Source: Branchipolynoe longqiensis (taxonomy: Eukaryota > Annelida > Polychaeta > Phyllodocida > Polynoidae). From it: a stretch of DNA of 64,000 bases. Location: positions 55,826,917-55,890,916 of the forward strand of contig CM059198.1 of assembly GCA_030323885.1 (NCBI GenBank), written 5' to 3'. A program made the translations under genes and the position numbers. A model generated the notes under the pieces. That model was given only the letters and a program-made list of their open reading frames with translations. It ran no database searches and was not told the DNA's origin. Positions 14,101-26,100 of this stretch are shown here, piece after piece (the stretch's first letter is position 1; the number at the start of each line of letters is the position of its first letter).

Positions 14101-17100
14101 TTTATTAGTAGTAATTATTAATAATTAATAATTATTATTAACCAACAAGTTACATTATGCGTAATGCTTTGGCATTGCGGGTAATCAGGATCGCGGAGAC
14201 AGTACAAGGCGTGCCAGTAGCCAGGTCGTCTTTGGCGCCGACTAGCGGAATTCGTCAGAACTACGTATTTAACCCAGTCGCCGCCTAGCGGTGTTTTCTT
14301 TAGCCTCGCCGCTGTGGATCTCAGGTTCGGATGACGTAGCAGGCAGTGTGCTTAAACTGTCGACGCGCTGCTTTGTGGGTACAAGTTAGCTATATAAGGC
14401 GACGCAGCATTGGGTTTCTGTCATTACGACCGGAGGAGCCAGGAGACTTTGACCAGACTTCTAAATTGGGATTCACTGCAGCCGGCCCGACCGGTGGAGC
14501 CAGGAGACGTTAAGCATGGGAATCAGTGTAGCAGATGCCGTCGACCAAGGAAACACTAATTTCTCCGGCGATTGACGAAGCCGGAAGCCGGCAATACGCT
14601 CGCCGGCACGACGTTAAATTTCTACGGCGACTGACGAAGCAAGGAGCCGGCGATACGCGCGCCAGCCCGCCGGGACAACACTAAATTCTCCGGCGATCAA
14701 TGAAGCAAGGAGCCGGCGACACACGTGCCAGGAGACATTATTAAGCCTTAAGTATGGGAATCACTGTAGCAGATGCCGTCGACCAAGGAAACACTAATTT
14801 CTCCGACGATTGACGAAGCAAGGAGCCGGCGATATGCGCGCCAGCGCGCCGGGACAATATTAAATTCTCCGGCGATCGACATAGCAGGGAGCCGGCAACA
14901 TGGGATTCACTGCAGCCAGCCCGACCGGAGGAGCCAGGAGACGTTAAGCATGGGAATCAGTGTAGTAGCCCGCCGGGACAACACTAAATTCTCCGGCGAT
15001 CGACGCAGCAGGGAGCCGGCAACACACACGCCGGTTCGCCGGCACGACGTAAAATTTCTCTGACGATCGACGGAGCAAGGAGCCGGCGACACGTGGGCCA
15101 GCCCGCCGGGACAATACTAAATTTAAGTTAAGCATGGGAATCAGTGTAGTAGCCCGCCGGGACAACACTAAATTCTCTGGCGATCGACGTAGCGGGGAGC
15201 CGGCAACACTCGCGCCGGTTTGCAGGCACGACGTTAAATTCTCCGGCGATCGACGAAGCAAGGAGCCGGCGACACACAAGCCAGTCCACCGGGACAGCAC
15301 TAAATTCTCCGGCGATCGATGTAGAAGGGAGCCAGCAACACACGCGCCGGCTCGCCGGCACGACGTTATATTTCTCCGGCGGCGACGAAGCAAGGAGCCG
15401 GCGATACGCGTTCCAGCCCACCGGGGCAACATTAAATTCTCCGGTGATCAACGTAGTAGGGAGCCGGCAACACACGGGCCGGTTCGCCGGTACGACGTTA
15501 AAATTCTCCGGCGATCGACGGAACAAGGAGCCGGCAACACTTAAATTGGGATTCAGTGCAGCCGGCCCGACCGGAGGAGCCAGGAGACGTTAAGCATGGG
15601 AATCAGTGTAGCAGATGCCATCAACCGGGACAACACTAGTTTCTCCGCCGATTGACGAGCCGGGAGACGACAACACGCTCGCCGGCATGACGTTAAAATT
15701 CTCCAGCAATCGACGAAGCAAGGAGCCGGCGATACGCTCGCCAGGAGACGTTGTAAAGCCTTAAGTATGGGAATCACTCTGGCAGATGCCGTTGACCAAG
15801 GAAACACTAATTTCTCCGACGATTGACAAAGCCGGGAGCCGGCAATACGCTCGCCGGCACGACATTAAAATTCTACGGCGATCGACGAAGCAAGGAGCCG
15901 GCAATACGCGCGCCAGGAGATGTTATCAAGCCTTAAGTATGGGAATCACTCTAGCAGATGCCGTCGACCAAGGAAAATTTCTCCGGCGATCGATGAAGCA
16001 AGGAGCCGGCGACACGCGCACCAGCTCGCCGGGACAATACTAAATTCCCCGGCGATATACGTAGCAGGGAGCCGGCAAAACACGACATGACGTTAATTTC
16101 TCCGGCGATAGACGAAGCAAGGAGCCGGCGATATGCGCGCCAGCCCGCCGGGACAACACTAAATTCCACGGCGATCGACGAAGTAAGGAGCCGGCAACAC
16201 GCGCGCCGGTCGACGGACTAATTTCTCCGACGATTGACAAGCCGGGAGCTGGCAATACACTCACCAGCACGGCGTTAAATTTCTCTGCCGGCGATATGCG
16301 CGCTGGCCCGCCGGGACAATAAATTCTCCAGCGATCGACGTAGTAGGGAGCCGGCAACGCACGCGCCGGTTCGCCGGCATGATGTTAAAAGTCTCCGGCG
16401 ATCGACAAAGCAAGGAGCCGGCGACACGCGCGCCAGGAGACCTTATCAATCCACTAATTGCTCCAATGGTTGACGAAGCCGGGAGCCGGCAACATGCTCG
16501 CCGGCATGATGTTAAATTTCTCCGGTGATCGACGAAGCAAGGAGCCGGTGATATGCATGCCAGCCCGCCGGGACAATATTAAATTCTCCGGTGATCAACG
16601 TAGCAGGGAGCCGGCAATACATGCTCCGGTTCGCCGGCACGATGTTAAAATTCTCCAGCGATCAACGAAGCAAGGAGCCGGCGACACGCCCGCCAGGAGA
16701 CGTTATCAAGCCTTAAGCATGGGAATCACTGCAGCACGAGCAAGGAGCCCCAGTGTAATATTAAATTCTCCGGCGATCGACAAAGCAAGGAGCCGCAACA
16801 CGCGTGCTGGTTCGCCTGCACGACGTTAGATTCTCTGACGATTGACGAAAGCCAGGACCCGCAATACGCGCGCCGGTTCGCCGGCACGATGTTAGATTCT
16901 CTGACTATTCCCGCCCGGCGATATGCGTGCCAGCCCGCCGGGACAACACTAAATCCTCCGGCTATCGATGTAGCAGGGTGCCGGCAACACACGCGCCGGT
17001 TCGCTGGCACGACGTTAAAATTCTACGGCGATCGACGAAGCAAGGAGCCGGCGACACGCACGCCAGGAGACATCATCAAGCCTTAAGCGGTCGACGAAGC

Positions 17101-20100
17101 AAAGAGCCGGCAGCACGCGCGCAGGGTCGCCGGCACGATGTTGGATTCTCCGACGATTTATGAAGCAAGGAGCAGACGATATGCGCGCCAGTCCGCTGGG
17201 ACAGCACTTAATTCTCCGACGATTGACAAAGCAAGGAGCCAATAACACGCGCGCCAGTCCACCGGGACAACACTACATTCTCTGGCGATCGACGAAGCAA
17301 CGGGCCGGCGGCATGCGCGCCGGTTCGCCGGCCCGACATTAAACACCCAGCATATGTCAGCCATGACGACCCTTCTCATCATGCATATAATCTGTGGCAA
17401 TAATTAATACTTGCCTTCTTTGCCACAGGTTACACCAAAAGACATCATCGTAGGCTAATCAAATTTGTCAAAAGCCGCCCTAATAATTGGATATTTTACA
17501 TTACTCAGGCAGAGTAATCTACTAACGCCGGAGACAACATCATCTACAAGGCACACGTTGCGGGCCAAGGATATAACATATACTGATTCAGCCCTGGTCA
17601 TAAGGGTCTGCAGCTCGAAGACATCCTGGGAGTCAACTTCAGCACATGTTATTCACATGCCAGCGATACCTGGGTCACGATACTGCCTGGTACAAGCGTG
17701 GGAGACTTACTATCGGAGCCTACAAGGCACACGCTGCGGGCCAAGGATATAACTCCTACTGATTCAGCCCTGGTCATAAGGGTCTGCAGCTCTAAGACGT
17801 CCTGGGAGTCAACTTCGCCACATGTCATCCATGTACCGGCGATACCTGGGTCACGATACTGCCCTGTACAAGCTTGGGAGACTTACTATCGGAGCCTGAT
17901 GCCATATCCGGATGGCCCGGCCTTCCTGGATGCGCTTGGGACGCCCATTACACCAAGGAAGGCTACCAAAGTTCTTCGCCACGCTCTCTCAGCGCTGGGC
18001 TTCGGATCCCCAGGAGCCATGACCCTGCATAGTCTTCGTAGAGGTGGGGCTCAGGCCTGTGCCCGCCTCGGGGTTCCCCTTCAGGACATAAGAGACCTTG
18101 GTCACTGGAAATCATCCGCGGTGCATGCGTATGTCCCTCGGAAACCTTCGGTCTCGGCTCCGAGATTGCTATCAGACTCTTTTTGGCCATAGCATCTCTA
18201 GCCTCGTTTATAAGCATTCTTGAGCTGACATTGTGTAACCGGACGTTTCAACCTTACCTTGATTAAAGTTACCATAATTATACTTGCTGTCTTCGTGTTT
18301 TTCCTGATTATGCGTAATGCTTTGGCATTGCGAGTAATCAGGATCGCGGAGACAGTACAAGGCGTGCCAGTAGCCAGGTCGTCTTTGGCGCCGACTAGCG
18401 GAATTCGTCAGAACTACGTATTTAACCCAGTCGCCGCCTAGCGGTGTTTTCCTTAGCCTCGCCGCTGTGGATCTCAGGTTCGGATGACGTAGCAGGCAGT
18501 GTGCTTAAACTGTCGACGCGCTGCTTTGTGGGTACAAGTTAGCTATATAAGGCGACGCAGCATTGGGTTTCTGTCATTACGACCGGAGGAGCCAGGAGAC
18601 TTTGACCAGACTTCTATTAAATAATAATTATATTATTATTACGATTAATATTATGGACGTATTCTTAATGCTATTATCACCACTTATTACAATTATTCAT
18701 TAATATTCGTTATTTTTTATTAGTAGTAATTATTAATAATTAATAATTATTATTAACCAACAAGTTACATTATACATTGGAATCCATAGACTTTACACCA
18801 CTAGCATTACTACTATCGCTATTGCTACAATAATTATTATTATGCCCATTAATGGTACAACTATTATTATTATTAACATCATCATTCATGTAGTCATATT
18901 AAGTAGTGAACTGGAAGCCTTAAATATTACACTGTAAACATTTCCTGATATACAGACGTGTGTTCGGCTGCCATTTCACTACTTGTCCGTCTAAATCTTC
19001 ATAAAATGCGCCCCAGTTCCCGATTCCTTAAACAACTCTCTACTCCCTTTCATTAAAAAAAAACCACAAAAAAAGTTCCAATGAAACTGCCACGCTTTCG
19101 ACGAGCGCCATTAAATCGAGTACCAGTACGCCCGATAGACGCCAGGTGGCGTCTGAGTGCGACAGTGGCGAATTCTGTGAAAAGAGATGGGTTGTTGTTG
19201 TTTTACGTCCTGGCAACATCTAAGGTTATATCAGGATGGGTACCAACTTGTGACAGTGTGCGCTCTTGGCAACTTTATAGTGCTGCCCCACTGGGAAATC
19301 AAGCTGCCAGCATCATGACCCAATATCCCACTCAGTCACTTTATCCTGATACTGACCTAACCAGTCCTTGCCATATCCTATCAATGCCGAGCGCCAGGCT
19401 AGGAAGCAAAAAGCATCAATGTTATAAGTCATTGGTTTGACTCAACCGGGAACCAAACTCCTGATCTCCCATACGCGAGGCCCACGCTCCATCGTTTCGG
19501 CCACCATGGGCAGTGTGTGAAAAGAAAGGCCCCCAAGACCAGAGTGAGGGATCCATGTACCGTTAATTCCTGTGATGATCATGACAGCAACGGTGACAGA
19601 GAGCTGATTGTCTCCAACTAGGACTGGTTCTCCGTCGATCACCACTTGTCTCTTCATGGAAGCTGCCACAGACTTTGTTGACGACACCAGGTTGTCTGCA
19701 GCTTTCTTAGCCTTTAAACCAGAAGATAATAAAGACTCAGAGTAAAGTGTCACCCTTTAAACCGCAAGATTAAAGTTACATGGTTTGATGGTTTTGAGTT
19801 GCTGTTATTTTTCAGTCAAACAAAATGAACGCTGTATTCTCATTTAGAAATGTATTATATCATACAGCTCTAGAAGTTTCAATATTGGAAATCAAATATT
19901 TAAATTTTGATATAGGTTTGAGGTCTCCCGATACGTAAAATAACCATACTAGTACTTTCTGCTTCTTACAAACATGTACAAATGATTGCTCTTCATTAAT
20001 ATTATCACAGGATTACCCGTGTATAAGCCCCCTGCCCCCCCCCCCCACCAACCAAAAAAAGAATTGTGGATTGCGCCTGCCCGTGCCTGACAAATCGGCC

Positions 20101-23100
20101 ACCCTGATTAAATCTGTTATTTTATAACTGTTAAAAATGCATCGGGCTAGTAGCAATTCAACCTTCAAAACTTGTAGATACCATTACATGAATATAAGGT
20201 TATTTGTACATCATTTTTACATGCTTGTAAGAAGCAGACATAATAATATGGTTATTTTACATATCGGGAGGCCTCAAACCTATCTCAAAATTAAAATATT
20301 TGATTTCCAAAATTGACATTTCTAGAGCTGTATGATATAATCATTTTAAAATGAGAATCCAGTGTTCATTGTTTGACTGAAAACATCGTGATATGTACAT
20401 GAATGACATGGAATCCTTTTATCAGTCTAGGGTGGTCCAATTTTTATTTTGGTTAAATACTGAACAAAATAAAATAAAAACAATCCTGCCTGCCTGACCC
20501 TGATTTGTGTGATCAAAAGGATGATCACCAACTTTTCTTTTAATTGGTTTAATTGGGATAATGTATAATGTGAACACATACCAGGCTAGCCTCAGCAGCC
20601 AAACGCTGCTTCTCTACTTTTGCTGTGTCCTCTTCATTGTCATCTTCGCTTGGTACATCGTCGTCACGAGGCGCTGGTCCGTTGTCTAGCATATGCAATT
20701 ATATAACAACAAATGGTTCATAGCCATTTTGACAAACCAAATTCCAGAACTTTCCAGGACCTTTCAGTGCAAAATTCCAGGACCTTTTTAAGATGATTAT
20801 ACAATTAAAGTGTCCCGAAACACAGCTAAACTCATAATCGATTCACTGGTTAAGATGTGAATTGTGAATAAGCATGAGAAATAACGATGACTATATGTAT
20901 GGTTTTTATATAAAAATCAAGAGGCAGGATAACAAACCCACAAAAATCACTTAATACAAAACATCACCAATTGAAGTTTGGGCACGTTGGTGAAAATAGG
21001 CTTTACACAAAATATGGTCATGATTTTCCATTTTCAAGGAGTTTCAGTTCCAAGGATATTTATACAAATTCAAGGACTTTCCAAGCCTGGAATCCTGAAT
21101 TATCAAATTCCAGAACTTTCCAGCTTTTCAAGGCCCAGTACGAACCCTGCAATATCATTGGGATCCCTCTGTACTAGGTTCACACTGCTGAATCAACATG
21201 CACCTACAATCAGAACTAGCAAAAGAAAGTGAATAAATGAAACAAAACAGGTTAACCGGATAGGTATTTCTGATTAATGATTCACTGTAAACAAATACTT
21301 CATGTGCTCCTGCCTCCTGCCCCTCGCCCAGCAAACTATTACTTACCCAGTAATACGTAAAGCTGCATAGTCTGATGAAGCATCAAATTTTCAAAACCAA
21401 AACACTCACCTACATTTGATCCTACATATCTAACTTAGATACTGGTGCACTTATTAAGCATTCAATTTGATAGAACCTGATACTGCCTTTAGAAACCTAT
21501 GGTGTCAGAGCTTTGGCGTGCTTGCCAAAATTAATTTAGCATATTTGCACTACAAATATCTCCAAAGGTAATCATTTTAAATTAACGTTACCGCAAATAA
21601 AAGTAAGGTGGATTATAACAATCAATCCGATATATTTATTGCATACAAATTGTCGAGACCCAATCCCATCAGAATATGCAACTTTTATAGCTATCAACTG
21701 CCAATATTACTTACCCTAATAGTCAGAGGCAACTAGTAGGAGCCAAAATTACATTTCAGTAACTCAAACAACAGACAAACCTCTGACACCGACCACCTCC
21801 TTACCACATACAACACTCATACCTATCAAAAATAAAACCAACTCACCCAGCACAATGGCTGTACATTTGTAATTTAAAAGTCGCCGACTGGTGGTGTGAA
21901 TGGTGTGGTCAAGCTAAGAGAAATCAATACAGGTAATGAAGGAAAGTAGGTAAAGAGTGAAAGTAGGAGAGTGAGACTCCCTGGTTTATTATCTTATATA
22001 GGTTTCTAGAATCCAAGATGGTAGTGGTCACATGGGTTGATCGACCAATCAGAGTTCAATCTGTTGTATCCAAGGCCTTGTCATGCTGGCTACAGTGCCT
22101 TGTGGTGGCCAGTGATCCATAAATAACACCATGAGGGGGGAGGGGGTATGTGAGGTGACTCCTCCAAAGACTATCTAAGAAGTGACACTCCTCCTCTATA
22201 CTATTTTACTATACAGTTTCTATACCTAATGAGTAATAGTTTACCAACTCCACATATCCCTCATATGCCTTTGGATTTTATATATCACCATTTACCATTA
22301 TATAGACAAGTTGCAATTTTATTATAGTAGAGTTCACATCTATCCTCATGCCATTAGATCGGAAAATTTTACACATTGCATGAATCCATTAATATCCTTT
22401 GTATATTCCAATACGCTAAACTATATATTGTATCCACATGACATACCAATACATATGACATCTTTGTGAAGTAGTCTATGGCCAGAAGACCAGTACCTCA
22501 GAACTGAAAACAAAAGGTCAATTCAGAGGTTGTTTGGTTGTTGGAGTTTTACATCCTGGCAATATCTATGGTCATATCAGGACGGGTACCGACTTGTGAC
22601 AGTGCGCACTCATGGTGACTTTATAGTGCTGCCCCACTTGGAAATCAGGTTTCCGGCCCCATGAGCCGATATCCCACTCAGTCACATTATCCTGACACTG
22701 AGCTAACCTGTCGTTGCCCTACCTCAATTCAGAGGAATAACAATATTTACAATGTTGACACCTGCTATGTCATAACAACATTGGCCTGCATGCAGAGTTG
22801 TCCTTTGAATACAGGTACTACTATAGGAAGTAAAGTGTAAAGTAGGTCAGCTAGACTTTTATTGGTTGGTTGGTTGTTGGAGCTTTACATACTGGCAACA
22901 TCTACGGTCATATGAGGACAGGTACCGACTTGTGACAGTGCGCACTCATGGTTCTTTATAGTGCTACCTCACTGGGAGACCAAACCGCCAGCACCATGAC
23001 CTGATAGCCCACTCAGACACATTATCCTGACACCAAACCACCCAGTCCATACCCTATCCTAATAATGCCGAGCGCCTGCCTAGGAACCGACAAGTATACA

Positions 23101-26100
23101 TTTTTGTAGGTCATTGGTTTGACTGGACCGGGAACCAAACTCCCGTCTCCCGCCCGCGACGCCAGTGCTCTAACAATTCAGCCACTGCGCTTGGTACTCT
23201 ATTAGTCAATCATCACTCATACTAGTCTTAGTCAAAGTGTGGCTTCATAATTCTCTGTCGATGAGGCATGTTTTTGTTGTTGATACATTATTTGATTAAG
23301 CAGGGGAAATTTCAATTGTGCCCACTTGGTCTTCCTCATTCCACTGCTCCTTGCTCTATCCTAGTAATGCCCATCAGCAGGCTAGGTCGCTACAAGTATC
23401 CATTTTTAAGTCATCGGTTTGACCCGGCCAGTGTTCGGAACCAGGGGTTCGAATCTCATGGCAGACGCTCAACTCATTCGGCTGCCCCATCTGGCATTGC
23501 GTCTAGGAAGTGATATATAGATAGGGTACTGATAGGTTGGATAGACATTGGAGAGGACACCTACAGTTGACTTCAGGGCTCCGTCGACCTCCATATGTGT
23601 GCACAAAAATAGTTCCTTTTCACCATAACGTGCTGGCATTAGAGGCCCAATAGGGCCTACCTAGATCAGCCAGAAGAGGATCTGTAAGTTAATCTGCAAG
23701 TTAATTGAAGTACCCATTTTCAATTGACAACTCTGCCATTTTTGCGAACATACTGTCATGAACCAAGGTTGCCCACTCACAATTAGGTTGACATTGCGAC
23801 ATTGGTCCAATATTGGAATGCTTTTTTTCTGATGCTTGGTTGATGGTTGTATGTCACATACATTTCATATAGGGTCCTGAACTTCTTAATCTTAGTAATG
23901 CTCATTCAATTTTTGTACCACAAGTGTTCCATAGCGTGTCCGAGCAACATCTAATGCCATATCAAGACGGGTACCGACTTTTGACAGGACGCACTCATTT
24001 TGACTTAGTATTGACCCGCTGGGGGGACCAGACAGCAAGTACCATGACCCAAAATCCCATTCAGTCATAATCCTGATAACAATTATCCTGATAACCAGTT
24101 AACCGTTAACCAGTCCTTAGTCGAAGTAGTGACAAGTATAAATTTGGTAAGTTGTTGGTGTGACTCGGCCTAAGATCGAACCCCATGACCTTATTAGGCT
24201 CTCTTGTAGTGGAAACTTGCTTTTGAGGAAGGAAAAGACACAGAAAAGCTAATGACTTACCCTCTTCTGTCATTGCGCTGCTTAGAGCATCTCCCATAGT
24301 GTCCATGAACTCTGAAGGATGCAAATCACGGAATTAGGCCAACTGCATAGCTATCGCCTGACCTCAATGTTAAAGCTATATCGTCCAATGGAAGCATCAC
24401 ATTTTTCAAATCGGAACAATTACCTCGATTTGATGCAGTCAGGGATGAAAGTGGTCCCCAGCAAAAAAATGCGGAAATCAAGCCGAGATTATTACACCGA
24501 CGGTGAATTTCTGCGAAAATGCGGATATTCTCCCATAGACTTAGCACTGTCAGGGAATCGCAAAAAAATGCCGTAAGTCAGGTTTCAACTAGTCTTGTTG
24601 TGACTGTATTATCGCCCATACCTAAGTCGTTCTTGATTAGGCTTCATGTTCTAGAAACATCTAAGGTCATATAAGAACGGGATTCAAACTACCCAACTGT
24701 TGTCATATACATCCCATCTTTGGGAATTTTGTTTAACATTAATCAGTAAATATAACAAATCGTGGTAATCCACGAAACCGCGGAGATCTTTCATCCCTGG
24801 ATCCCAGATGCTCAAATTAGATACGAGTGCATTTATTAAGGCATTTAAGCATTTATTGCTGCACATAATGAATACTAAGTCAATTTAATCAAACCTGTCA
24901 CTGCTGAAGCCTATGATGTACAGCATTTTGATGTGCACACCAACATTAATTTAGCATATTATCACTTTAACTATTTAATCTCATAAGAAAACTATTTAAA
25001 ATTAAAATTGCTAATGTAAATAATATGAAAACAACCAACTTAATATAATTATCTGTAGAAACAAATTGTAAAAATATACGGATTTTCGGTTTAGATTTAT
25101 ATAGTAGCAGGGAGCATCTTTATTATTAAATGAAAGTGTGGGGACAATGTTATGTAAACTAACAAGCAAGGAGGAGATACTCAGAGTAGGAGATGATATT
25201 AAGTAAGGAAATATATGTCTTGGATGCTGCCTAGGATTGGGGAGGAGCTGTGTTATATACGACCCAGTTCAGGGTGATGGAAAAGTTCTCTGTTGAGTCC
25301 TGGCTTGTGCCACTGCGGTGGAATTCAAAGGAGGGGCAAGTTCGAGGGGAAAACTGCAAGGGATGGACATTTCCTATGTGTGGCTCCAAACATGTACCGG
25401 CACCAAGGAAGGGACGTTCTTGGTCTCTATATATGGATGTATATATATGAATGTAACTGTATCCAACTGCTGGTTCACCCCTGTGGCCATAAGGGAGGCC
25501 CAACCTCAGCCTCATTTGCATATACACTCAGGGCGGCACCTGCAGCTGAGTAGGGTGGTAGCTACCTCCACTGGGGGGTGGGCTCCCACCCCAGCTGTAG
25601 GGCCGCCTGAGTGGCTGACGGTGGGACTGCTCAGTCACCTACACTGCCTTGACTTACTGACCACACTAAATATAGGAGATGCACCGTATTTATGTAAATG
25701 AAGGATCGATGCTCCAGGCATCCTGGACACCGACACTCTAGTCCTGGCTCTTGAGTGAAGCAGACATACTTTTGAGCAGGAACCCCAGACACTCTGTCTG
25801 ATGCTACCTAAATTCACCTATTCAAATTGAGTGTAGCCACAGCCATAGGACTCCTGTCCCATGGGCTGTGGGCACTGCTTTCAGTATACAGGCTAAGTGG
25901 TAATGAGAACTAGTGTGGACAGAAGGTGAGGAGTGAGGGTGCTAGGTCACATGTAGGGGAATGGACAGTAGTTGCTGCCAAATAAAGCACAACTTATTCA
26001 CTGTTCATTTGTGTGACTAGTTTTCCTTCCTCTTTTCAGTACTGATTCATGAGTTGGTTTGATTAGGCTAATTGCATCACAGGTGATATGAAGGGGAGAG

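Larger units (their letters stand above)
14002..18773 (+). mobile_element. Composite unit: 157 bp / 305 bp repeats around GC-rich array and tyrosine recombinase
   Basis: Layout: 157 bp AT-rich repeat, 305 bp repeat R, about 3.85 kb interior, second R, second 157 bp repeat. R copies differ at only about two sites, so the event is recent. The interior holds a 2.9 kb tandem array and then a tyrosine recombinase gene broken by a 176 bp duplication. No reverse transcriptase, RNase H or gag is visible. The sequence ATTAT lies just left of both R copies. DIRS/Ngaro elements use split direct repeats and Cryptons have a recombinase without RT; this order fits neither exactly. It could be a non-autonomous or decayed tyrosine-recombinase element; that is inference. 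Confidence 0.7.

Noticed and set aside
14773..17400. Many ORFs of 60-162 aa on both strands (Arg/Ser/Pro-rich)
   Set aside because: All lie in the GC-rich 66 bp array and repeat with its period; stop-free frames come from composition.
25231..25701. Overlapping ORFs of 66-127 aa on both strands
   Set aside because: No domain signature, no consistent splice sites and no codon bias; region left unassigned.
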